Source: an uncultured Microbacteriaceae bacterium (GTDB lineage Bacteria > Actinomycetota > Actinomycetes > Actinomycetales > Microbacteriaceae). Taken from it: DNA of 34,807 nt. Position 1 is the stretch's first letter, and the number at the start of each line of letters is the position of its first letter. The translations under genes and the position numbers were made by a program. The notes under the pieces were generated by a model that did not search any database, had not been told where the DNA came from, and worked only from the letters and a program-made list of their open reading frames with translations. The DNA lies in contig CALMSL010000043.1 of the NCBI GenBank assembly GCA_937872445.1, positions 1 to 34,807 of the forward strand, read 5' to 3'. Positions 1-6,927 of the stretch are shown piece by piece.

Positions 1-2
1 TT

Positions 3-103
3 CCCTGAGGCTCTCGAAGGGAACACGCAAGTGACTCGTGCCCTGAGGGATCGCGCAGCGATCGTCTCGAAGGGAACCTGCCAGCAATCCGTCGGCGGAT
101 TGC
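3..103. repeat. REP-like hairpin cluster
   Basis: Two imperfect copies of a CCCTGAG...TCGAAGGG element lie at 3-21 and 41-74. The second copy encloses a perfect GATCGC-GCA-GCGATC hairpin (50-64). A further perfect 8-bp stem GCAATCCG-TCGG-CGGATTGC lies at 84-103. None is followed by a T-tract, so simple intrinsic terminators are unlikely. The CCCTGAG/TCGAAGGG pattern resembles the short intergenic palindromes scattered through many actinobacterial genomes (recalled, not searched). Nothing coding is supported in 1-152. Confidence 0.5.
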
Positions 104-140
104 CTTGCCGAACACCACGGAGTGCGCCTTCCACTGCCGC

Positions 141-146
141 TATTGT
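141..146 (+). promoter_or_regulatory. -10 hexamer TATTGT for leaderless HNH gene
   Basis: TATTGT ends exactly 6 nt before the ATG at 153, so transcription would begin at or next to the start codon. No Shine-Dalgarno is visible there. No convincing -35 hexamer is seen. Confidence 0.4.
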
Positions 147-152
147 TTGCCC

Positions 153-845
153 ATGGTGTTCGTCGAAAAGTTCGCGGACGGTGTCGTCGATCTCTACGCC
201 GATGCGCTCGCGGCCGCGGCGGAAGCGCTTGCAGATCGGAAAGTAAGCACCGCCGAAAGAAGTTTGGCTGCAATTTCGGGTGAGCTCTGGGTTGGTACGG
301 TGAGGATGACCAGGAGCACCGCCACCGATTTCGTCGCGGTGCGCCCGCGAGTGATCTCCGATGGCACCAGAGCGCGGGTGTTCATTCGAGACGGCTTTCG
401 ATGTTCCTATTGCGGTGGCCGCGGGATCCCGCGGTGCGTGATGGTCGGAATCAGTGATGTCTTCCCCGAGTTGTTCGCATACCACGCCAACTATGCGCGA
501 GGTCGCATCCACCCGGCCTACTGGGTGCTTGCGCTGGAGGCCGATCACACAGTGGCGCATGCGCGAGGAGGTCCGGCCGGGGAAGACAATCTCACCGCCA
601 TGCATGCCCTCTGCAACACCACGAAGTCGGCCGCCGGCCTGGACGAAGTTGAGCCAGTCGAACGGCTCGACGAAAAACCGGGCTGGAGTGGTCTGATTCC
701 GCACTATCCCGGAATTGTTTCAAGCGGCAATGGTCACGGACGACGGCATTCCAAGGTCGGATACCACAGTCGATGGCTTCGTCGATTCGGACAGGTCCCG
801 CTCGACATCGAGGCGAATCCGCCGCTCGGGGTGACTTCCTGCTGA
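153..845 (+). CDS. HNH endonuclease domain protein
   Basis: A protein of 230 residues, read from ATG 153. The central part has an HNH/McrA-type nuclease layout: a CxxC zinc knuckle (RCSYCG), then after about 45 residues an ADH pair (EADHTVAHARGG), an asparagine (EDNL) and a later C/N pair (LCNTTKS). The first 70 residues and the C-terminal tail are not recognised. A start at 105 is possible in frame, but the extra residues (CAFHCRYC) come from the hairpin region, and 153 has a -10 hexamer at leaderless distance. HNH proteins of this kind are usually metal-dependent DNA nucleases; the target is unknown. It stands alone, with a convergent neighbour downstream. The annotation as an HNH protein is secure; the role is not. 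Confidence 0.75.
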   Translation: MVFVEKFADGVVDLYADALAAAAEALADRKVSTAERSLAAISGELWVGTVRMTRSTATDFVAVRPRVISDGTRARVFIRDGFRCSYCGGRGIPRCVMVGISDVFPELFAYHANYARGRIHPAYWVLALEADHTVAHARGGPAGEDNLTAMHALCNTTKSAAGLDEVEPVERLDEKPGWSGLIPHYPGIVSSGNGHGRRHSKVGYHSRWLRRFGQVPLDIEANPPLGVTSC

Positions 846-891
846 GAATTGCCGTGTGGCCAGCATTCTCGCCATGGCCGAACGGCCCGGA

Positions 892-1554
892 TCACCGCGT
901 TTTGCGTGTGAGCACGTAGTGCACGACTCCGGTGGGCGACGCGGTCACTTCGACCTCGAAGCGCTGCTCGAGTCCTTCCAGGCCATCCCAGAGCCGCACC
1001 CCGCGTCCGAGCACGATCGGAACCACGACCACGTGAAGATGGTCGACGAGATCGGCTTCGAGAAACTCGCGCACGACCGTCGGGCCGCCCCCGAGGCGCA
1101 CATCGAGTCCGTCCGCGAGCTCGGTCGCCAGTGCCAGAGCGTCGGCCGGAGGCAATTCACGGAAGAGGAACGTGGTCTCACCGACGACCAGATCCGGGCG
1201 CTGGTGATGCGTCAGCACGATCACCGGGCTGTGAAACGGCGGCTCCTCGCCCCACCAGCCGCGCCAGGATTCGTCCTCCCAGGGACCGACCTGCGGGCCG
1301 AATTTGCGGCGACCCATGATTTCCGCGCCGATCCCCCGATTGGTCGCGGCCGCGAAGGCATCGTCGACGCCGTGCGTGCCCTCCCCGACCGCTTCGCCCT
1401 CATGGCTTGACATGCTGACGAACGTGTTCGTGGGAAAGAACCAGCGCATCAGCCGGCCCCCGGCATGACCGAATGGCGTTTCGAGCGACTGACCTTCGCC
1501 CGTCGCAAAGCCGTCCAACGACACGGCCAGGTTGTGCACTCTGAGCGTTGTCAC
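892..1554 (-). CDS. DHFR/RibD-like reductase family protein
   Basis: A protein of 220 residues with the N-terminal pattern HNLAVSLDGFATG, an ...EIMGRRKFG segment, and the LGGGPTVVREFLEADLVDHLH segment (first part of the C-terminal half) typical of the RibD C-terminal/dihydrofolate-reductase-like family (YwjB/YyaP type). These proteins have the NADPH-binding DHFR fold; most are uncharacterised and should not be assumed to reduce dihydrofolate. The frame is open to a GTG at 1560, but GTG 1554 is preferred because TAGCGT (1561-1566) lies exactly 6 nt upstream and the protein then begins MTTLRVHNLAVSLDG, as relatives do. It is monocistronic: the HNH gene converges on its 3' end, and the next gene upstream on the same strand ends at 1608. 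Confidence 0.82.
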   Translation of the reverse strand: MTTLRVHNLAVSLDGFATGEGQSLETPFGHAGGRLMRWFFPTNTFVSMSSHEGEAVGEGTHGVDDAFAAATNRGIGAEIMGRRKFGPQVGPWEDESWRGWWGEEPPFHSPVIVLTHHQRPDLVVGETTFLFRELPPADALALATELADGLDVRLGGGPTVVREFLEADLVDHLHVVVVPIVLGRGVRLWDGLEGLEQRFEVEVTASPTGVVHYVLTRKTR

Positions 1555-1607
1555 GAGCACACGCTACCAAGCACCGGATACGCGGAAAAGGTGGCCGGCA
1601 CAGTGGA

Positions 1608-2642
1608 TCAGCCGACCGCGGCAACGTCGATGAGTACCTTGCCGGTGACGCCACTCTCCACTGCGGCGTGCGCCTCCGCGGTATGGGCGAGATCGAACCG
1701 GTGCAAAGGCAGACCGGACTCCTCCCCCACTCCCATGGCACAGTCGCGCACCGCTGCGGTGACGTCGTCCACCGCGGCACGTATCTCCTCGTCGCCGACC
1801 GTATAGAGCAGCAGGAACTGGTAGCGCACGTTCAGGCTGAAATGTTTTCGCACGTCGAGGCTCATCGTGTCGCCGCCATTGTTCGCGTACACCGAGACGG
1901 TCGCATGATTGGCAGCAATGGCGAGATTCAACTCCGCATTCTGAGCCGGAGAGACTTCGACGATGGTGTTGACGCCGCCCGGGGCGATGCGGCGGATCTC
2001 CGCGGCTGCATCCGACTTCCGGTAATTGACAACGTGGTCGGCACCGGCGGCCGTTGCGAGCGCAGCCTTCTCCGCTGAGCTCACGGTCGTGATCACCGTG
2101 GCGCCGGCCCAGTGGGCGAGCTGGATCGCAGCGTGCCCGACCGCTCCTGCACCGCCGGCGACGAGCACGATCGTGCCATCGAGCGCGCCCGGGTGCAGCC
2201 GGGAGGGGCCGTCCTCCGCCACGGTGAGGGCACGGTGTGCGGTCACCGCCGGCACCCCGAGGCTCGCGCCGAGGTCGAAGCTCGCGGAATCCGGCAACGG
2301 ATGCACGCGCTTGGCGGGCAGCACCGTGTACTCCTGTGCGGTTCCCCCGCTCGCCCGCTGATATGCCGCGAGCGTGAGCCAGACCCGGTCGCCCACGCTG
2401 ATACCCGTGACACCCGAGCCCACAGCGTCAACGACCCCGGCACCGTCCTGGTTCGGCACGACCTCCGGGTACGGCAACGCGTCACCCGGTTTGGCGCCCC
2501 GGCGCGACTTCCAGTCCGTGGGATTCACGCCGGAGACGACAATCCGCACGCGGACCTCCCCCGGGCCGGGCGCAGCGACCTCCCGGTCGACAAGGCGCAG
2601 GACGGAGGGATCCCCGGTTTCGCTGAAGATGACTGATTTCAT
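1608..2642 (-). CDS. Zinc-independent MDR oxidoreductase (quinone reductase type)
   Basis: A protein of 344 residues, full length for the medium-chain dehydrogenase/reductase family. The N-terminal GroES-like part contains GVNPTDWKSRRG and the QDGAGVV segment. The Rossmann part has the nucleotide-binding pattern VAGGAGAVGHAAIQLAHWAG. The cysteines and histidines that hold catalytic zinc in alcohol dehydrogenases are absent, so it belongs with NADPH:quinone reductases/zeta-crystallin-like enzymes. It probably reduces quinones or enones with NADPH in the cytoplasm; the substrate is unknown. It is transcribed divergently from the SGNH hydrolase gene across an 80-bp gap. No clear Shine-Dalgarno or leaderless -10 was found at ATG 2642. 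Confidence 0.85.
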   Translation of the reverse strand: MKSVIFSETGDPSVLRLVDREVAAPGPGEVRVRIVVSGVNPTDWKSRRGAKPGDALPYPEVVPNQDGAGVVDAVGSGVTGISVGDRVWLTLAAYQRASGGTAQEYTVLPAKRVHPLPDSASFDLGASLGVPAVTAHRALTVAEDGPSRLHPGALDGTIVLVAGGAGAVGHAAIQLAHWAGATVITTVSSAEKAALATAAGADHVVNYRKSDAAAEIRRIAPGGVNTIVEVSPAQNAELNLAIAANHATVSVYANNGGDTMSLDVRKHFSLNVRYQFLLLYTVGDEEIRAAVDDVTAAVRDCAMGVGEESGLPLHRFDLAHTAEAHAAVESGVTGKVLIDVAAVG

Positions 2643-2710
2643 GGTGAATTCAACCCAACCGGCCGCTCGGTTCTTCCCTGTGAACTCTATTCAACGGACA
2701 ATGACGAGAG

Positions 2711-2716
2711 TAAAAT
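2711..2716 (+). promoter_or_regulatory. -10 hexamer TAAAAT for leaderless SGNH hydrolase gene
   Basis: TAAAAT ends exactly 6 nt before ATG 2723. A weak -35 candidate, TATTCA (2688-2693), lies 17 bp upstream of it. There is no Shine-Dalgarno. Confidence 0.5.
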
Positions 2717-2722
2717 TCGCGC

Positions 2723-3583
2723 ATGAATAACCCAACTAAAGCTCAACCCCGGCTTTTGTCGCGCCTCGGCGCGCTCTCCCTCCTGACCACGGCGTTGATT
2801 TTTGGAACCTCCGCGGCCCCTGCTGCGGCCATGACACCACAAGGATGGTTTACCTCCTATTCCACCGCCAGCTATGTTGCGCTGGGAGATTCGTTCAGCT
2901 CCGGACAGGGCGCTCCGCCGTATCTGGCTGGCGACTGCCTGCAAAGCAAATACACGAGCTACCCGGTCATCACCGCGGCCCTCACCCGATACAAGCTCGT
3001 CGCCAACGAATCGTGCTCCGGAGCCGACATGGCGCACGTTGCACAGCAGTTGGCCGATGTGCCTGCCGATGTGAAGTCGTCAGCCAAATTGGTGACGCTG
3101 ACCGTGGGCGGAATCGATATCGGATCGAATGTGGTGCTCGCCGCCTGCGGAACGGATGCGGGCTCAGCGCAATGTGCCGCTGCCATCGGCCAAGCGATGT
3201 GGCTACTGACCTCGCCGGATTCCCCCCTCACGGCAAATCTCACCTCGACCTATGAGGCGATTGCCTCCGCCATGCCGAATGCCCGCGTCGTGGTATTCAC
3301 CTATCCGTATCTGTTCAAAGACGAGGTGTCGCTCCTGGGTGATCAGGTAAACGGTGCGCTGGCACTGTTGAACGGAATCATCGAGAGTGCGGCCGCCGGT
3401 ATCGCTCGCGTGCAGGTGGTGGACGTGACGCAGGAGTTCGCGAACCACGGCATCGGCTCGCGCATTCCGTATATCAGTTTCAATCCGAACGACCTGTACG
3501 CGACGGCCAACTTCCATCCGAATGCGCTGGGCAACGCGCTCGGCTACTTCCGGGCCATGGTGAACGACCACGCGCTGGGATAA
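2723..3583 (+). CDS. Secreted SGNH/GDSL hydrolase
   Basis: A protein of 286 residues. A Sec signal peptide (basic start, hydrophobic core at about 14-28, AAPAAA before a likely cut near residue 36) marks export. Block I with the nucleophile is GDSFSSG (Ser57), block II is SCSGAD (Gly100), and block V is NFHPNALG (His265). These are hallmarks of extracellular SGNH esterases/lipases such as those of Streptomyces, in which the Asp of the triad is often absent. In block III the usual GGND is GGID, so the oxyanion-hole Asn is replaced by Ile131. It probably hydrolyses an ester outside the cell, although activity may be altered by that change. Monocistronic, with a leaderless-type promoter. Confidence 0.85.
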   Translation: MNNPTKAQPRLLSRLGALSLLTTALIFGTSAAPAAAMTPQGWFTSYSTASYVALGDSFSSGQGAPPYLAGDCLQSKYTSYPVITAALTRYKLVANESCSGADMAHVAQQLADVPADVKSSAKLVTLTVGGIDIGSNVVLAACGTDAGSAQCAAAIGQAMWLLTSPDSPLTANLTSTYEAIASAMPNARVVVFTYPYLFKDEVSLLGDQVNGALALLNGIIESAAAGIARVQVVDVTQEFANHGIGSRIPYISFNPNDLYATANFHPNALGNALGYFRAMVNDHALG

Positions 3584-3662
3584 GACACGAGGAGGGTTTT
3601 CGGCCGCGCGGAGCTCATCGGCTCAAAAATCGGTCTGGGTCCTGCGTCCTAGACTCTGATTC

Positions 3663-4460
3663 ATGACCGACCTCGCGGGCAAACACGTAATTGTCACTGG
3701 TGGCTCGCAGGGCATCGGGGCTGCCGTCGCGCGCGAAGCGGCGGCCCTTGGTGCCCACGTCTCGCTGATTGCCCGCGGCGAAAAGGCTCTCCGCTTCACC
3801 GCCGAATCGATTGCGCCCACCGCGCGGTGGTCGGCCTGTGATGTGACCGACACTGAGGCGCTCACAAGGGCAATTCGGTCGTTGGAAACCGATGTGGGCC
3901 CGTGTGATGTTCTTGTGTGCTGCGCCGGGGTTGCCCTGCCCGGCAGGTTTCTGGAGGTCCCCCTGCAGGAACTGGAGGATCAGTGGCGCGTCAACGTGCG
4001 GGGTGCCGCCACGGCCGTCGGAAGCGTCGCGCCCGGCATGGCGGAGCGTGGTGCCGGCCATCTCGTGCTGGTCAGCTCAACGGCCGGGATTCTTGGTGTA
4101 CCCGGATACACGGGATACGCCGCCACCAAGTTCGCGATCCGCGGGTTTGCCGAGTCGCTGCGGTACGAGCTTGAGCCGCTCGGGGTGACGGTGACAGTCC
4201 TGTTTCCCCCGGACACCCAAACCCCCGGCTTCGATGCAGAGAATCTGCGAAAACCCCCAGAAACCGCCGCGATCTCCGGCAATATCACGCCGTTTGCGGC
4301 GAAGCGGGTAGCGGAGAAGCTGATCCACGGGATTCAACGCAATCGACGCATCGTCACCGTTGACACGCTGACCAGCGTCCTGCGGCGATTTGGCGGCATC
4401 CTTGAGCCTGCAGTGCACTGGTCATTCCTGCGAACCGTTCGTCGGGTGCGAGGACTCTGA
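3663..4460 (+). CDS. SDR family oxidoreductase (ketodihydrosphingosine-reductase-like)
   Basis: A protein of 265 residues with a classical short-chain dehydrogenase fold: the NAD(P) motif TGGSQGIG (13-20), CAG at 87-89 in place of NAG, catalytic Ser138/139 in LVSSTAG, and Tyr152/Lys156 in GYAATK. The continuation with FPPDTQTPGF, together with the N-terminal sequence, is reminiscent of 3-ketodihydrosphingosine reductase-type SDRs. The C-terminus (HWSFLRTVRRVRG) is amphipathic and basic and may touch the membrane. The substrate cannot be read from the sequence. TAGACT (3650-3655) lies 7 nt before the ATG, which again suggests a leaderless transcript. It precedes padR by 126 bp but is probably a separate unit. 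Confidence 0.82.
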   Translation: MTDLAGKHVIVTGGSQGIGAAVAREAAALGAHVSLIARGEKALRFTAESIAPTARWSACDVTDTEALTRAIRSLETDVGPCDVLVCCAGVALPGRFLEVPLQELEDQWRVNVRGAATAVGSVAPGMAERGAGHLVLVSSTAGILGVPGYTGYAATKFAIRGFAESLRYELEPLGVTVTVLFPPDTQTPGFDAENLRKPPETAAISGNITPFAAKRVAEKLIHGIQRNRRIVTVDTLTSVLRRFGGILEPAVHWSFLRTVRRVRGL

Positions 4461-4517
4461 CGATTGCGGCACGTCACGATGTCGGACACCGCCTTCCTCT
4501 CATCAGACTGTCGGGTT

Positions 4518-4531
4518 AACGATGTATCGTT
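4518..4531 (+). promoter_or_regulatory. Putative PadR operator AACGAT-GT-ATCGTT
   Basis: A perfect 6-bp inverted repeat with a 2-bp spacer lies 55 bp before the padR start; a related TATCGA follows a few bases on. PadR proteins commonly bind short A/T-containing palindromes in their own promoters, so autoregulation is inferred. Confidence 0.5.
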
Positions 4532-4586
4532 GAGGGTATCGAGGGGTCACAGACGGCCCCCGACCTACCGGACTCGAAGGACCATC

Positions 4587-5168
4587 ATGAGCAACGCACA
4601 AGGAAACAAGCGCTCCGGCTCCCGTCAGGGATTTCCCGGAAACGGCACGCACCAGCCGGGATTCGGCCTGTGGGAGGCGGTAGAGAACCTGCGCTCGGAG
4701 TTCGAGCGGCGCGTCGGCCCGAGGATGGGGTTGCGAATGGGGCGCGGCGACGTCCGTGCAGCGATCCTGAACCTTCTTGCCGAGGGGCCGATGCACGGCT
4801 ACCAGATCATTCAGGAGATTGAAAAGCGCAGCAACGGCGCTTGGAAGCCGAGCGCGGGCTCCGTGTATCCGACGCTGCAGATGCTCGCGGATGAGGGACT
4901 CGTTCTCGCGAAGGAAGCCGACGGCAGGAAAACGTATTCCCTCACCGAGAGCGGCACCGCCGAGGCCGAGACGGGCGGATCAGCGCCGTGGGAGTCCTCC
5001 TCGCACTGGGGTGGCGCTCGATCGGCTGTTCTGCCGAAGGCCGGCGTCAAGCTGGCGGAAGTAGTCGGGCAGATTGCGCGGGGCGGCACACCGGAGCAAG
5101 TGGATGAGGCGGTCGCCGTCATCGACGAAGCTCGTCGTAAGCTCTACCTGATCCTCGCTGAAGACTGA
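4587..5168 (+). CDS. PadR family transcriptional regulator
   Basis: A protein of 193 residues. After a polar, probably disordered N-terminus (about 45 residues) comes the PadR winged helix: AAILNLLAEGPMHGYQII, the SAGSVYPTLQML recognition region, and the wing DGRKTYSLTESG. The C-terminal part is helical (VDEAVAVIDEARRKLYLIL) and would mediate dimerisation. ATG 4587 is chosen because GAAGGA lies 5 nt upstream; the frame remains open further upstream, through the operator palindrome. It is followed after 36 bp by the AarF-like gene and presumably controls it along with itself. The ligand is unknown. Confidence 0.88.
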   Translation: MSNAQGNKRSGSRQGFPGNGTHQPGFGLWEAVENLRSEFERRVGPRMGLRMGRGDVRAAILNLLAEGPMHGYQIIQEIEKRSNGAWKPSAGSVYPTLQMLADEGLVLAKEADGRKTYSLTESGTAEAETGGSAPWESSSHWGGARSAVLPKAGVKLAEVVGQIARGGTPEQVDEAVAVIDEARRKLYLILAED

Positions 5169-5204
5169 GCGGATGCCGTCTCCACGTCGGCGTCGGGAAG
5201 AGAT

Positions 5205-6905
5205 ATGACGACCGTCAGGCACCTGCGCGCCCGCTACCGGAAGATCCTCCGGTTTGCCAGCAGGTACATCGTGCAGGAGTGGTGGTTCGAGGTCGCTCTC
5301 CCCCGCATTGGGCTTGCCAGCATTGGCCGCCGAAGCCGCGCATCCAGAACACGGCGCATCGCGCGGCATTTTCACGCCCTGGCGATCGAACTCGGCGGCC
5401 TCATGATCAAGGTCGGCCAGTTCATGTCCTCGCGGCTCGACGTGCTGCCGCCGGAAATTACGAGCGAGCTCGAGGGACTCCAGGATGAGGTCCCCGCCGC
5501 GGATTTCGCACTGGTCCGCGAACTTGCCGAGGCCGACCTCGGTGTTGCCCTCGAGAGCGCGTACACGTCCTTCGACCCGACACCGGTGGCCGCCGCCTCC
5601 CTTGGCCAGGTGCACCGTGCGAAGCTTTCGCCACGCGACGCCGACCTGGTGGGATTCACCGACGTGGTGGTGAAGGTCCAGCGGCCCGGGATCGACGAAA
5701 TCGTGAAAGTCGATCTCGCGGCGTTGCGCAAGGTCGCGGACTGGCTCAACCGGGTCAAGTTCATTTCACGGCGAGTGGATCTGCGCGCACTTCTCGGCGA
5801 GTTCGCCAGAATCAGCATGCAGGAGATCGACTACCTGCATGAGGGCAGCAGCGCGGAACGTTTTGCCGAGAACTTTGCCGACGATCCTCGGGTGCTGGCG
5901 CCAACGGTGGTGTGGGAGCGAACGACACGGCGTGTCCTGACGCTCTCCGACGTGACGGCCATCAAGATCAGCGACAGCGCGTCGCTCCGTGCCGCGGGGA
6001 TCAACCCGGCCGCGGTCGCGGAAGAACTCGCGAGTGCGATGTTTGACCAGCTCTTCACGCACGGCTTCTTCCACGCCGACCCGCATCCGGGCAACATCTT
6101 CGTCACGCCGACTGCGTCCGAGTCAACGAATGCATCTGGGATGCCGTGGGCCCTGACCTTCGTCGATTTCGGAATGATGGGCGAAGTGCCCGACTCGCTC
6201 AGGGGCGGCATGCAGCGACTCGTCGTCGCCGTGGCCGCGCGCGACTCGAAAGGATTGGTGGCCAGCATCCGGGAGATGGGGATGCTCCTGCCCTCCGCGG
6301 AAGGAGCGCCTCTCGAGCGGGCGATGAGCGAACTGTTCGACCGATTCGGTGGCCTGGGTTTTGCGGAGCTGCAGAAAGTGGATCCGCGCGAGTTCAGGGA
6401 CTTTGCGGACAAGTTCGGGAAAGTCATGCGGACGATGCCGTTCCAGCTGCCGGAGAACCTTCTCCTGATCATTCGCGCGGTGTCGGTAACCTCCGGAGTG
6501 AGCACGGCGCTGAATCCGGCATTCAACATTTGGACCGCGATCGAACCCTATGCCGCGCGCCTCACCCGCAAGGAGGGCGCCAATACCCTGCGCGCGTTCG
6601 CGGACCAGGCGCTCGCGACGGCGGGTGTCCTGGCGCGGCTGCCTCAACAACTGGACGACCTCAGCACCCTGATTCAGCGGGAACAGCTCGCCATCCGGAC
6701 GCCCGGCCTGGATCAGCGCGTTCGGGCGTTCGAACGATTGACGCACAGGGTTCTCTCGGCAATTGTGTTCGCCGGGCTTCTCCTCGGAGGCATCTTCCTG
6801 AAGCAAACCGATGAGGTGTTCGGATGGGTGCTCATGGGAGCTTCGGGGCTCCCCCTGCTGCATGCGTTGTTCGCCGGGATCTTCAGCCGGGACCCGTCGC
6901 GCTGA
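5205..6905 (+). CDS. AarF/ABC1/UbiB family atypical kinase
   Basis: A protein of 566 residues with the family hallmarks: KVGQ (69-72) within the N-terminal extension, the Ala-rich loop AAASLGQVHRA that replaces the P-loop, VVKVQRPG carrying the ATP-site Lys, the catalytic HADPHPGN loop, and VDFGMMG as the metal-binding DFG equivalent. Two hydrophobic spans lie near the C-terminus (about 515-560), as in UbiB. Family members are ATP-binding proteins tied to isoprenoid-quinone or membrane-lipid homeostasis; in menaquinone-using actinobacteria the precise role is unknown. GGGAAGAG lies just before the ATG. It is probably co-transcribed with padR and converges on the large membrane-protein gene, with only 22 bp between the stops. 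Confidence 0.9.
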   Translation: MTTVRHLRARYRKILRFASRYIVQEWWFEVALPRIGLASIGRRSRASRTRRIARHFHALAIELGGLMIKVGQFMSSRLDVLPPEITSELEGLQDEVPAADFALVRELAEADLGVALESAYTSFDPTPVAAASLGQVHRAKLSPRDADLVGFTDVVVKVQRPGIDEIVKVDLAALRKVADWLNRVKFISRRVDLRALLGEFARISMQEIDYLHEGSSAERFAENFADDPRVLAPTVVWERTTRRVLTLSDVTAIKISDSASLRAAGINPAAVAEELASAMFDQLFTHGFFHADPHPGNIFVTPTASESTNASGMPWALTFVDFGMMGEVPDSLRGGMQRLVVAVAARDSKGLVASIREMGMLLPSAEGAPLERAMSELFDRFGGLGFAELQKVDPREFRDFADKFGKVMRTMPFQLPENLLLIIRAVSVTSGVSTALNPAFNIWTAIEPYAARLTRKEGANTLRAFADQALATAGVLARLPQQLDDLSTLIQREQLAIRTPGLDQRVRAFERLTHRVLSAIVFAGLLLGGIFLKQTDEVFGWVLMGASGLPLLHALFAGIFSRDPSR

Positions 6906-6927
6906 CCTGCGTCGGCCGCCTCCCGGG

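Noticed and set aside
84-103. Hairpin as an intrinsic terminator
   Set aside because: There is no T-tract after the stem in either direction.
105-152. N-terminal extension of the HNH protein from ATG 105
   Set aside because: The added residues come from the hairpin region. ATG 153 has a -10 hexamer at the leaderless distance and gives a sensible N-terminus.
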